A DNA stretch of 64,000 nt from Symbiodinium natans (GCA_905221605.1 CAJNDS010002276.1:229857-293856), one strand, 5' to 3'. Counted from the stretch's first letter, positions 51,541 through 61,688 are shown. Numbers and translations are program-made. Notes: generated from the letters alone by a model not told the origin.

Positions 51541-52515
51541 GGAAAAGACAAATCCCGGGGTTTGATTTTAAAGGGTTTAAATTCTTTTTCGGCATCTTAA
51601 CTTTTTATGAACTCCTTACACCATCAAATCCGGTATTTGATTTTTGTTAAGGGTTTCAAGGATATTACCCTAAACCCTAAACGCTAAACCCTAAACCCCC
51701 TAAACCCTAAACCCTAAACCCTAAACCCTAAACCCTAAACCCTAAACCCTAAACCCTAAACCCTAAACCCTAAACCCTAAACCCTAAACCCTAAACCGAA
51801 CCCCGGGATTTAGTTCTTTAAGGATTTCAATGATTTTTTGGGCATTTTAAATTTCATGAAATCCTTGAAAAATTAAATCCCGGGATTTAGTTTTTCAAGG
51901 ATTTCAAGGATTTCATAAACTTTAAATACCGGAGCTCCTGCAAAAGCAAACGCCCCCCTCCCCACTCAGAGTACGGGAAGACCACGCGGATTTTAAAATT
52001 TATGAAATCCTTGAAATCCTTGAAAAATCAAATCCCGGGATTTAATTTTTCAAGGATTTCATAAAATTTAAAATGCCCAAAAAATCCTTGAAATCCTTAA
52101 AATATTAAATCCCGGGATTTGATTTTTTAAGGATTTCAAGGATTTTTTGGGCATTTTAAATTTCATGAAATCCTTGAAAAATCAAATCCCGGGATTTAAT
52201 TTTTCAAGGATTTCAAGGATTTCATAAATTTTAAAATCCGCGTGGTCTTCCCCGTACTCTGAGTGGGGAGGGGGGCGGTTTGCTTTTGCAGGAGTTCCGG
52301 TATTTAAATTTTATGAAATCCTTGAAATCCTTGAAAAATTAAATCCCGGGATTTGATTTTTCAAGGATTTCATAAAATTTAAAATGCCCAAAAAATCCTT
52401 GAAATCCTTAAAATATTAAATCCCGGGATTTGATTTTTTTAAGGATTTCAAGGATTTTTTGGGCATTTTAAATTTCATGAAATCCTTGAAAATCAAATCT
52501 AGGGATTTCCCCGGC
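51541..52515. repeat. Nested palindrome array centred on CCCGGG
   Basis: Self-complementary units (AAATCCTTGAAAAATCAAAT CCCGGGATTT...) have centres at 51881, 52036, 52113, 52190, 52347 and 52424, spaced 77 or about 155 bp. The whole is also palindromic about 52113.5, including a GC-rich arm (51932-51993 versus 52234-52300). Interrupted at 51668-51797 by a CCCTAAA array. Confidence 0.93.
51668..51797 (-). repeat. CCCTAAA array inside the palindrome block
   Basis: About 18 units placed between an outer, diverged palindrome unit and the main array. Confidence 0.96.
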
Positions 52516-52790
52516 GGCAAAAGAGGCGTGCCAAATAGACCCTAAAGGTCCTACGTACATATATATATATATATAGGCCCCAAACAAGGACCCGGCTTTA
52601 GAGAACTACTCTTGCGTGAATGAAGCACTGCACTGGGTTTAGGGTTTGGAGGTTGAAGTCTTCGGCACAAGCGCCAAGACCTAAGTTCCTGACCCCCTGA
52701 CACCCCTTACCCCTTACCCGCCCCCTACCCCCCAACCCCCCCCCCCCTTAATTACCCTCCTTACCCCCCTTTCCCTCCTTACCCCCCTGA
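52516..52790. other. No gene
   Basis: Contains the inverted dispersed module, an AT tract, and a C-rich stretch (52680-52790). Confidence 0.5.
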
Positions 52791-52794
52791 CCCC

Positions 52795-53460
52795 AAAATC
52801 TTCGGGCGCACCGTGGCTGCAGCGCTGATGCCGGTGATCTGGGCTTTATCTTGGGGGCTTCATGGTTTAGGATGTTGTGGTCCCTAAGCCCTAAACCCTC
52901 AACCCTAAACCCTAAACCCTCAACCCATAAAGCACTTCAGATCCGGTCAACCTTAGAATCCTTGGGCATCCTGTCTTTGGCCTCCGCCGAGTCTGCTAGG
53001 TATGATACATGAAAACTTTTAAGGGTATAGGGTTCAGGGTTAAGTTTAGGGTTTAGAGTTTAGAGTCACTGTCAGGCCTTGTGTGTCAGGGCTTTGGGGT
53101 TCGACCACATGCAGGACTCAGCTTCGGCTTGCTTCTGATTTCTAGGACACCTGCGAGAGTCTTTCCGAACAGACAATCCAACGGATGCCCGTACTACGCA
53201 AAGGAGAACCCTAAACCCTAAACCCCAAATCCTATGTTCCAACCAAATCGTTGTCATTCCGACCTGATGAGCGTTTAGGTTTAGGGTCTTGGGCTTAAGG
53301 TCTAACGGGGAAAAAAACCACCATGCTTAGGAAACTGCGGGTTTTGGGGGCTTAAGGTCTCCGACCTTATCCCGAACCGAGTCGAAACCATATGGAAGAC
53401 ACTGGGGCCGCGGCCATCATTGCAGCGAAGCCGGCAGGGCAAATGGAGGCGTACCTGCGC
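52795..53460 (-). CDS. Minus-strand exon candidates
   Basis: 53380-53460 (AQVRLHLPCRLRCNDGRGPS...; plus strand also open), 53072-53200 (SVGLSVRKDSRRCPRNQKQA EAESCMWSNPKALTHKA, stop), 52934-53005 (ADSAEAKDRMPKDSKVDRI, charged) and 52795-52840 (AQITGISAAATVRPKIL). Probably downstream exons of the gene starting at 54011. Confidence 0.4.
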
Positions 53461-53654
53461 CCTCAACCCTAAACCCTAAGCCCTAAGCCCTAAACCCTAA
53501 ACCCTAAACCCTAAACCCTAAGGTAGCAGTGTTCAGCAGCATTTGCCACTTAGTCAAGAATGAGACTCCACACAGCTGTGAGGGCTTAAGACCCCCCCCC
53601 AAAAAACAAAATGAAAGGAATGGGGCTGCCCGGGCTTACCAACCAAGGCCGATA

Positions 53655-53910
53655 AACCCTAAAAACCCTAAAAACCCTTAAAACCCTAAAAACCCCAAAA
53701 ACCCTAAAAACCCCAAAAACCCTAAAAACCCTAAAAACCCTAAAAACCCTAAAAACCCTAAAAACCCTAAAAACCCTAAAAACCCTAAAAACCCTAAAAA
53801 CACTAAAAACCCTAAAAACCCTAAACCCTAAACCCTAAACCCCAAACCCTAAACCCTAAACCCTAAACCCTAAACCCCAAACCCCAAACCCTAAACCCTA
53901 AAACCCTCTC
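53655..53910 (-). repeat. CCCTAAAAA (9-mer) array passing into CCCTAAA
   Basis: About 17 nine-mers then about 9 seven-mers. It lies downstream of a GT donor at 53930 in the minus gene. Confidence 0.97.
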
Positions 53911-53930
53911 TCACAAGTACCCTTAAAGAT

Positions 53931-54016
53931 CCCCGGGCCGCACGGGCATTTGACTGTCAGGTACAGGGCAATCGTCCTCAGAAACTCTCCGAGCTGTGAT
54001 CCATGGGTCATGTTTG
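53931..54016 (-). CDS. Probable first exon
   Basis: GACACGTCAG, then CAAAC, then ATG (54011): MTHGSQLGEFLRTIALYLTV KCPCGPGIFK with donor GTACTT. The AG five bases before the ATG would suit spliced-leader trans-splicing (inference). A plus frame across it is also open (GHLTVRYRAIVLRNSPSCDP). Confidence 0.5.
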
Positions 54017-54260
54017 CTGACGTGTCTGGTCTGATGACTGTAGCTTTTTAAGGGTTTTAGGGTTTAGGGTTTAGGATTTAGGGTTTTGGGGTTTAAGGTT
54101 TAAGGTTTAAGGTTTAAGGGTTTTAGGGTTTAGGGTTTGGGGTTCAGGCTGTGTGTTGTACTTTTGGGGCGACTCTCCGGATCTTGCGCATCGACCGCCA
54201 GCAAAACACAGACGTAGCCCCAGACACATACAAGACCAGACAGCTGAGGTCGGGGCGCTA

Positions 54261-54586
54261 TTAGGAGGCATATGACCATTCCCCATTTGTAGAACCTGAG
54301 AGCACGCTGGAGAAAGTCAAGGACACACGGGCGACTGCTGAGCAGCATCAGTGATCCCAAACACATATATGTTTAACACCTGTGCGACGTCGAGGCAACG
54401 CATCGTCATCGAAACTCAGGGAGTGAAAGCCGCATCTGACGAAGTGGCTACCCTAAACCGGCCCTAAACCCTAAACCCTAAGCCCCAAGCCCTAAACCTG
54501 AAACGCCAGCCCGAGGCCGGCACTTGATGATGTCACATGCCATGTCGAGGGGCTATCGCAATGGTGCGGCAGGTGCTCATGCAGCT
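54261..54586 (-). CDS. Three 3' exons, one telomere-repeat intron
   Basis: 54498-54586 (LHEHLPHHCDSPSTWHVTSS SAGLGLAFQ), 54380-54452 (GSHFVRCGFHSLSFDDDALP RRRT, donor GTGTTAAAC) and 54261-54337 (acceptor GATGCTGCTCAG; VARVSLTFSSVLSGSTNGEW SYAS, stop TAA). Phases agree at both junctions (0/0 and 1/2). The first intron (54453-54497) is telomere-like repeat. The next minus gene appears to start only 245 bp downstream. Unknown protein; the 78-codon ATG frame 54130-54366 is a shadow. Confidence 0.65.
54453..54497 (-). repeat. Telomere-repeat intron (45 nt)
   Basis: Minus strand GTTTAGGGCTTGGGGCTTAG ... CCGGTTTAG, joining CAG and GGT in phase 0. Contains an in-frame TAG. Confidence 0.7.
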
Positions 54587-54616
54587 CTAAGCTGGACTTA
54601 CAATGAGCTTTTGGGT

Positions 54617-54838
54617 TCAGGGCTTAGGGTTCAGGGTTGGCCCCTTGCAGTTTCTGACCATCTCAAGGCTTGAGGCTGCGCATCGCCATGACAAGATGTC
54701 AGTATGTTTGTCTTTACGAGCTTGTGCGGTCATGAAGGGTCGGCTCGGAACAAGGGCAAATGTACCCGGTGCTGTCATATTGAAGAGATCCGAAACCTCG
54801 TGTTCATGGGCCAAGCCACGGCGGACGCGCATGTTCAT
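54617..54838 (-). CDS. Minus-strand exon candidate
   Basis: RRGLAHEHEVSDLFNMTAPG TFALVPSRPFMTAQARKDKH ... AASSLEMVRNCKG. Plus frame 54603-54911 is also open; context favours minus. Confidence 0.4.
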   Translation of the reverse strand: MNMRVRRGLAHEHEVSDLFNMTAPGTFALVPSRPFMTAQARKDKHTDILSWRCAASSLEMVRNCKGPTLNPKP

Positions 54839-55014
54839 TCCTTCACCAGGCCATGACCCTGCCCCACCTGTCTGGCACTCTCACAGCACAGTTCAATTTC
54901 GTTGTACGTAGATCATGGAACTGCTTGGAACAGCTCGCCGCCACTGCGTGCTTTTCTGCGCCGGCGTGCCTTTCTAGCATATAGCGAAGCCAAACTGGAC
55001 GGGTCTGAACCCGT

Positions 55015-55124
55015 GGGTTTCTAACTGTAGAGTAGAGCTTCTATAGGGTCTAGCGCAGTGTAGCGATCTGGGTTTCTAGCTGTAGAGTAGAGCTTCTGTA
55101 GGGTCTGGCGCAGTGTAGCGATCC
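55015..55124 (+). repeat. Tandem duplication of a 55-bp unit
   Basis: GGGTTTCTAACTGTAGAGTA ... GTGTAGCGATC repeated once with four differences. Confidence 0.93.
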
Positions 55125-55387
55125 TTCTAGTAGAGGCTTCGAGCAGGAGATGGGCCTACAACATACATAGCCGCATACTACATGGCTTGGCCAGCTTGGT
55201 AAGCTTTCTGCCTCAGCCATGGATGGAGGCTTGCACATCTCCAGCAACTCCCATGTCCTATGGGCAGAATGCCCAGCCGGGCAATTTCTGAAATAGGGAA
55301 CCTTTCATGACTTCGGCTGTTTACCCTAAACCCTAAACCCTAAACCCTGAACCCTAAACCCAGGCTTCTGCAGCCCCAGAGTGGTAG

Positions 55388-55519
55388 GAGAACCCAAAAG
55401 CAAGCGGAAGAAGACCAGTTAATGCAAGGGATCTTGCTCAAGAGAGCCAGGTGGAGCTTGCAAGCCTCTTAGTGCAAATGCTCGAGGAAGGAAGATGTCA
55501 AGCAGTGCCCGTATCCTAA
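55388..55519 (+). CDS. Terminal exon, plus strand
   Basis: After AGTGGTAG: ENPKASGRRPVNARDLAQES QVELASLLVQMLEEGRCQAV PVS and TAA. Amphipathic helix; unknown. Confidence 0.5.
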   Translation, partial: ENPKASGRRPVNARDLAQESQVELASLLVQMLEEGRCQAVPVS

Positions 55520-55603
55520 GTAGCTAGAATCGAGCATTGAGGGTTCGGCGATAGAAGCGCGGCCAGGCACGCTTATGGCCCACACTCATTACAGGGGATC
55601 CTA

Positions 55604-55637
<34 letters not shown>

Positions 55638-55686
55638 TAACCCTAAACCCTATACCCTAAACCCTAAACCTTAAACCCTATAAGCC

Positions 55687-55908
55687 CTAAACGCGAAACC
55701 CTAAACCCCAGACTAGCGTGGGGGCCATGCTCAGCTCTTGAGGTATATTTTCACAACACCGAAAGCTGGCTGGAGCTACTCTGCGGGGTCCCAGGCTACA
55801 CAACATGTGGGGACTCTCATTTTTGTCGGGTCCCTTTTGGGCAACTGTTACAAGGCCCCAAATATTCATGGTACCTAGAAAGGAAATTTTGAGAACCGAC
55901 CATATCAC
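55687..55908 (-). CDS. Minus-strand exon candidate
   Basis: VTVAQKGPDKNESPHMLCSL GPRRVAPASFRCCENIPQEL SMAP. Part overlaps a GGGTCCCTTTTGGG module also seen at 45837. Confidence 0.35.
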   Translation of the reverse strand: MIWSVLKISFLGTMNIWGLVTVAQKGPDKNESPHMLCSLGPRRVAPASFRCCENIPQELSMAPTLVWGLGFRV

Positions 55909-56098
55909 ATGCCCAGCCGAAAGCTGCGCAGAGAACCCCTAAACCCCCCCAAACCCGAAATCCCTAGACTGTAACCCTATAACCCAATGTGACACAACAG
56001 TCCTAGGATGCTAGAACCCTACAACAAGCTGGCATTCAGCAGGGCTGTCCGCACTCTACAGGGTTAGTGCCGAGCCGTCTGCAAGGGTCTGCCTTCAG

Positions 56099-56155
56099 AA
56101 ATGGCTCCGCGACGCCTTGCATCAAAGAGCTCGCAGAACACCAGGCGCAGACAAT
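56099..56155 (+). CDS. 19-codon exon with consensus splice sites
   Basis: GTCTGCCTTCAG, then [19 protein letters not shown], then GTGAGTG. Minus frame also open. Confidence 0.45.
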
Positions 56156-56189
56156 GTGAGTGAAATATACAGTTGCGAACAAGGATGAC

Positions 56190-56310
56190 ACATACATATA
56201 TATATATATGTATGTATATAGATATATATAGATATATATAGATATAGATATATATATATATATAGATATATATAGATATATATATAGATATATATATATA
56301 TATATGTCTA
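56190..56310. repeat. TATAGA/TA microsatellite
   Basis: ATATATAGATATATAGATA pattern. Confidence 0.95.
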
Positions 56311-56711
56311 TATGTATACGTGGGCATGTATCATTAGAGTCTTCAAAAGTCTGGGTGTATATGCATGTGTCTACGTATACACTACCATGTGCGTGTATGT
56401 GCTTGCAGCTCTCTCCCTCTCTCTCGCGCGCGCTCTGTCGCTCCCTCCCTCCTCTCTGTCTCAGTGAACATCACCTTTGCTGCGCTAGGATCAATGTCGG
56501 GAGAGTACGCCTGCACCCTGTGAAACTCTGAAATGCACCTCTGTCCGACACCACGAACCTATTTGGTCTGTAATCCACGTATTCGAGACCCTCAGCCTAA
56601 ACTCAGGCGCTGAAACCCTGAAGCCTAGGTTTTTGTTCAAGAGTGCAACGCAGCAATCCCCAAAAGAAAAGACAGAACCACAGCACACGGCTATGCAGCA
56701 GAATCCACAAG

Positions 56712-56788
56712 TAACAGTCCTTACTCGGGATTGTACTAGGCGGTACGAAACCCTAGCAAGGACTGTTAGTATAAGGGGGAACATCCAA
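56712..56788. mobile_element. MITE-like element, copy 5 (5' truncated)
   Basis: Inner inverted repeat TAACAGTCCTTACTC...AAGGACTGTTAGTATAAG and the right end GGGGGAACATCC are present; the left terminal 20 bp are missing. Confidence 0.8.
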
Positions 56789-56799
56789 AGCAACCTGCA

Positions 56800-57060
56800 T
56801 TAACTGACCATCCGAGACAGTCTGAATCACCTTTCGTTTACGAAAGGCGTCAAAGCACAAGTCTTCCGGGTCTTGGCGTTTAGGATTTCGAGTCGCAGAC
56901 TATAAACCAATACTATATATATATATATATATATACATATATATATGTTACTTATACATTGATATTATTCTGTATTCTGCTTTTCTTAGAAAATATATTT
57001 CAAATACATATAACAGCATAAAATGTTTAAGGTTGAACAATTGAAAGGAGCCGAGCCTCG
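56800..57060. other. AT-rich, no gene
   Basis: Includes a TATATA run at 56915-56950. Confidence 0.5.
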
Positions 57061-57065
57061 GCATC

Positions 57066-57135
57066 CTACTTGTCGAAGAAGGGTGCCATCACGAAGCCGC
57101 TCTGCAGACCGGAATCCAAGAAGCCTGTCTTGCTG
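57066..57135 (-). CDS. Terminal exon
   Basis: SKTGFLDSGLQSGFVMAPFF DK and TAG, GC3 high, directly next to the array 57136-57260. Confidence 0.5.
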
Positions 57136-57260
57136 CGGTTTAGGGTTTAGGGTTTAGGGTTTAGGGTTTAGGGTTTAGGGTTTAGGGTTTGGGGTTTGGG
57201 GTTTAGGGTTTAGGGTTTAGGGTTTAGGGTTTAGGGTTTAGGGTTTAGGGTTTATGGGAA
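57136..57260 (+). repeat. TTTAGGG array
   Basis: About 17 units; another short array is at 57383-57425. Confidence 0.96.
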
Positions 57261-57437
57261 TGGTATAGGGTTCGGGTCCCAAAAAGTTTTGAGCGAAAGT
57301 TTTGGGCGGATTTTTCTCTTGCTTTGGGCCGTTGGCTCCTCTGGTCCTTTCAGCTTCTCCACTCCTCTTAGCTCCTCTAACAGGTTTAGGGTTTAGGGTT
57401 TAGGGTTTAGGGTTTAGGGTTTGGGTTTAAAGTCCAC

Positions 57438-57573
57438 TTGGAGGTTCATGGTCCTGACTAACCAGTTATAACTGTACTAAGGCCACGAAAAAGCACCTTA
57501 AGTGCCCTCATATGGTTAGAAGTACAGTTACAAGTTCAGTCATATTTGGCTAAGAAGTACCATGAACCTCCAA
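57438..57573. mobile_element. Second MITE-like family, 136 bp
   Basis: TTGGAGGTTCATGGTCCTGA / GTACCATGAACCTCCAA ends and an inner AACTGTAC/GTACAGTT pair. Single copy seen, placed between telomere-like repeats. Confidence 0.8.
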
Positions 57574-57599
57574 TTTAGGGTTTAGGGTACCTCCTGTAC

Positions 57600-57944
57600 A
57601 ATTCCAATTATCAGGATCTTGAGGGTTAAGGGATAGATGAGCCCCTAAACCCTAAACCCTAAACCTTAAACCCTAAACCCTACACCCGAAAGCCTGCAGC
57701 CGCTCCTGCATCTGCCCTGCGCAATGTAGATGTCATGACCCTAAACCCTAAAAACCCTGATTAAACCCTCGGGAAACCCGGTAAGCCCACCCCCCAGATG
57801 AAACCCCCTAACAACTAAACCCCCACCCCCCCAAAACCCTCATTAAACTCCTAAACCACCCCTTGAGGATCTTAAACCCTCATTAACCCCCCTAAACCCC
57901 CAATTCAACCCCCAATTAAACCCCCCCCAACCCGCCAAACCCCC
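57600..57944. other. Degenerate CCCTAAA
   Basis: 57640-57680 is regular; 57735-57945 is a decayed series of AAACCCCC(A/T)AATTAAAC units. A tiny minus island (QMQERLQ) is at 57690-57720. Confidence 0.5.
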
Positions 57945-58255
57945 CAAACCCTTTGAGGATCTGGCCCGGGCGGTACATCATCTCCATTTGCCAGGCCTCT
58001 GGTCGTCGAGGGCTGGGAAATCGTGGCGCTGAGTTGCGCTGAGAGGTACCGCTTTGGGGCTTTTGGGGGGCTTTCAGGGATTTGTTAAGGGGTTGCTTCA
58101 GGTTTTGGGGGATAGGGTGTGTGAGTTTGTGAGGGTTTTGGAGGTTAGGGTGCTAGGGCTCAGGGTGGCGCCTCTGTCTCTGGGAGCTGATTCACGGAGA
58201 CCGTGACCGGGTAGGAGCCCGTCACGCGCACGGGCATGGCGCACTGGGCAGCAGG
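57945..58255 (-). CDS. Two minus-strand exons
   Basis: 58155-58255 (PAAQCAMPVRVTGSYPVTVS VNQLPETEAPP, GC3 above 85%) and 57945-58038 (acceptor ACCTCTCAG; RNSAPRFPSPRRPEAWQMEM MYRPGQILKG). Likely the same gene as 57066-57135. Unknown. Confidence 0.5.
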
Positions 58256-58360
58256 TTGCACTGAGTTGCTTGGGGTTTTGGGTTTATAGGGTTTAGGGTT
58301 TAGGGTTTTAGGGTTTTAGGGTTCAGGGTTTAGGGCAACTACCATGGAATCCATCCTGCC

Positions 58361-59082
58361 ATGTTGTGTACCACACATCCTGCTATGGTTACTCCACCCA
58401 GCTTCCTGAACAGCGAGCAAGATAATCCATTCCCCCAAGTAATACTGACATTCCCCATCAACAAGGGATATTTTGGGGCAGGAGTGGGTTACCGTCGCTG
58501 TACGACTTCTAATCAACCGCGAGAATCCTCGGTGAAACCACCAGATGAAGCCGTGTGGTCAAAAACTCACTCACCCAGCAAGTCCCTGAGGCTGCAGCAA
58601 CCTTGAACTGCGGCCCAAATCCCATACCTGCAAGGACAGCAGGAGTCAATGGGATGTGGAAGTGGGATTCAGGATCAGGGTCAAAAAGCTTGGGGCTCTA
58701 ACCCACCATTGTGCTACTGTGTTTACACAGCAGAAGCCACTTGACTACAGTTCATTGCGTCTCAGCAAGAGGGGCCATTCGATGTATGCACCTGGCCCAA
58801 CCATGGGACATCTCCTACTATGTGCAGCGAAGGAGATTTACCTACCTAAAGCGACTACACATGGCCTAAACGCCGACCTTGCCGCATTGCACCAACAAGA
58901 GAGAATTTCAGGAGAAAGGGGCCTGTAAGACGATGCGCCAGGTAGAAGTCCAGGTGGCGAACTTCCTATCCAAGGTGCCCACATGCATTAATGACAATAA
59001 AATTATTCTACTTCGAGCATCCCCACCCTCTCTTGGTAGAGATACTCTGGGGTTGGGCACTCCAGGGACACTCTGGGGTTAG
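58361..59082 (+). CDS. Plus-strand coding region, possibly frameshifted
   Basis: Three successive frames: 58361-58606 (NSEQDNPFPQVILTFPINKG YFGAGVGYRRCTTSNQPRES), 58656-58928 (LDYSSLRLSKRGHSMYAPGP, HLLLCAAKEIYLPKATTHGL, NADLAALHQQERISGERGL) and 58879-59082 (KGACKTMRQVEVQVANFLSK VPTCINDNK). Different frames with overlaps suggest introns or a decayed gene. Minus strand is partly open at 58316-58516. Confidence 0.45.
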
Positions 59083-59166
59083 GCACTCCAGGGAGACTCT
59101 GGGTGGGCACTCCAAGGAGACAGGGGTTGGGCACCCCAGGGACACTCTAGAGTTGGGCACTCCCAC
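59036..59166 (+). repeat. 29-bp tandem repeat
   Basis: About five units of GGGGTTGGGCACTCCAGGGA CACTCT. Confidence 0.93.
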
Positions 59167-59177
59167 ACCGAGGGTGT

Positions 59178-59266
59178 GGAATAATAATAATAATAACGAT
59201 AACAAGAACAATAATAATACTAATCATAATAATAATAATACTAATCATAATAATAATAATAATGGC
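59178..59266 (+). repeat. AAT trinucleotide tract
   Basis: AATAATAAT with AACAAC and CAT interruptions. Confidence 0.95.
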
Positions 59267-60487
59267 TTTCGGCACGAACAGCAGGGGCGGACGTCGCTGG
59301 GCTGGGCTCACGGCTTTGCCAGTCTGCTTCTGCCTCCGACAAGAAGCGCTACCCTAAACCCCCTGCCAAGCTGAAAACGCAGTGGTAGAGAAAGCCCGCC
59401 CCACACTCAGCTCGCCGCGTGTAGGGCTTTTCTAGATCCCAGCCAAGTTCCTCCCTGACAGCACTGAGGGGCACAGGGGCGGGGGGTCATGGGTGTTGGT
59501 CTCTGCAGTGCCTTTGGAGTTTGGGATCGGGTACCCTATGCGAGGGTTTGCAACCGAGAAAGCGCACAGCAGCTCAACAAGAAGCCCACTGGCCTAAGGA
59601 ACGTGGTGGCTTCAGGATCTCTGCTGATCAGCGGCACAATGTGATCGGCGATGTCCTGTCCGACAAAAAATATAACATACCGCATATATAATCTCGCATG
59701 TCGTATGCTATATGCAAATATACATTACATAATACAATGTATATCGGGAAAAAGGTCGACGAGGGCTTTGCGACCAGAGATCATTAGCCACTTGAGCTAA
59801 GTACTATAGGCGACAAGCACATGCAGACGTAACTTCCACGAACCTTGTCTGTCACAAGGGCCCCGTAGGAGTTGATCTTCTGCTCCGCCTCCTCACCGTT
59901 GCGTGCAGACTGACGGACTCTACTGAGCCGGAATGCGAGTGAACCAACTCTGCATAAGATGTATACATATAAAAGCATGTACTGCTTAATACAATACATA
60001 ACATATACCATATAGCATCTAATATTCAGCACACAATATCTAATTTAATATGCATTTGCCGCGCCTTGGCCGCCACGCCGTCACGTGCCTTCACCGCTGC
60101 GACCAGGGCCTCTCTTGGCGCATACCACTCCCGAGATGCCATCCACACACAGGGGTACATTGTTGTACTATTTTGTGTTACTGGGTTTAGGGTTTAGGGT
60201 TTAGGGTTTAGGGTTTAGGGTTTAGGGTTTAGGGTTTAGGGTTTAGGGTTTAGGGTTTAGGGTTTAGGGTTTAGGGTTTAGGGTTTAGGGTTTAGGGTTT
60301 AGGGTTTAGGGTTTAGGGTTTAGGGTTTAGGGTTTAGGGTTTAGGGTTTAGGGTTTAGGGTTTAGGGTTTAGGCTTAGATTGGTGTGTTTTTATCTATTT
60401 GCTATACTAATCCTATGGCCGCTTCAAAGCAATGGGCCTCCAGCGTTTGGAGGGCCTCCGGACGCTGAGGGGCCTTGTCGTAGAGGC
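59267..60487 (-). CDS. Five 3'-ward exons of a long minus-strand gene
   Basis: From 5': 60408-60487 (acceptor ATGCCCGCAG; LYDKAPQRPEALQTLEAHCF EAAIGL, donor GTATAG), 60054-60148 (MASREWYAPREALVAAVKAR DGVAAKARQ, apparent GC donor), 59844-59919 (VRQSARNGEEAEQKINSYGA LVTDK, donor GTTCGT), 59590-59655 (acceptor TGTCGGACAG; DIADHIVPLISRDPEATTFL RP, donor GTGGGC) and 59267-59353 (after GGTTTAG; GSASCRRQKQTGKAVSPAQR). The last three junctions agree in phase. Helical, basic protein, not recognised. Confidence 0.6.
60183..60373 (+). repeat. TTTAGGG array, 27 units
   Basis: Perfect or nearly so. Antisense to the surrounding gene and inside the intron between 60408 and 60148. Confidence 0.98.
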
Positions 60488-60835
60488 CTGCGGGCATATT
60501 CGCACGTCATGGCGGATAAGCATTCAAATGCTCTGCAGGTCGAAACGCTTAAATTCGCTCTACACAAGCCTTGACAAGTTGTGGTAGCGGTAACTGGCTG
60601 ATATTGCTATGACTCACATTTTTGGTTCGTGCGAACCCTGCGCACATCCGGTTAGGTGGGGGATCTGATCGAGCTTAGCATCCGAGAACCCCAAAACCCA
60701 AAACCCTAAACCCTGAACCCTGAACTCTGAACCCTAAACCCTAAACCCTAAACCCTAAACCCTAAACCCTAAACCCTAAACCCTAAACCCTAACCCTGAA
60801 CCCTAAACCCTAAACCCCAAAACCCTAAATCCAAC

Positions 60836-60927
60836 ATTGGATCGACCACGCCTCGCTCCCCTAAAATGCGACTCAGAGCTTTGCTGGCCTGGCAGAGCGG
60901 CACGGGTGGAGCTTCCGTTGTTTTGCG
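60836..60927 (-). CDS. Exon, same gene
   Basis: PQNNGSSTRAALPGQQSSES HFRGARRGRSN, donor GTTGGA running into telomere repeat. Between opposed arrays (60690-60830 CCCTAAA, 60928-61040 TTTAGGG). Confidence 0.5.
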
Positions 60928-61040
60928 GTTTAGGGTTTAGGGTTTAGGGTTTAGGGTTTAGGGTTTAGGGTTTAGGGTTTAGGGTTTAGGGTTTAGGGTT
61001 TAGGGTTTAGGGTTTAGGGTTTAGGGTTTAGGGATTCTTA

Positions 61041-61688
61041 GGGTTTATATGCGCCCGCGTTCCGCGTAATCGACCCCCCCCCCCCCAATGGTATCCCCCC
61101 ACCCCCCCCCCGGCAACCCCCCACCAAACCCTGCCTGTTAACCCTAAAAACACCACGGACCACGGGGGGGGGGGGGGGACAGAGAAGCCTCAGCCTAAAC
61201 CCCAAACCCTGAACCCTAGCCCTAAAACTTAAACCCACCAATGAACGACGGGAGGGAGAAGGGTAAACCCGAAACCTTTGCTGCTTTAACTCTGAACCCT
61301 CAACCGTACACCCAGCACGAACCACAGGGGGGAGAGGGGAAACCGTAAACCTATCATTACCCCGAACCTTGAACCCAAATCAAACTCTAAACCCACAGCA
61401 GTGAACCAATGGACCAGAGTGAAAATCCTGAACCCTAAAGCCCAACCCTAAACCCCTAAACCCGAACCCATGAACCACAGACCATGAACCACAGGGGGGG
61501 GGGGGGGGAGGGAACCCAAAACCCACCATGAAACCACAGGGGGGGGGGGGAAATACCATGGGGGGGGGAGGGGGAGGGGGGGTGCGCCTATGCTGGCCCA
61601 TATAAGGGTTTCGGGTTTAGGGTTTAGGGTCTCGGGCTTGGGGTTTGGGGCTTGGGGTTTGGGGTGTGGGGCTTAGGGGGTACGAGAC
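61041..61688. other. G/C homopolymers and decayed CCCTAAA, no exon
   Basis: Repeated CCACAGGGGGGGG modules (61160, 61325, 61494, 61537) resemble those at 13850 and 14030. Confidence 0.6.

Noticed and set aside
54130-54366. 78-codon hydrophobic minus ORF
   Set aside because: Overlaps the phase-consistent exon 54261-54337 in another frame and crosses an intron; a shadow frame.
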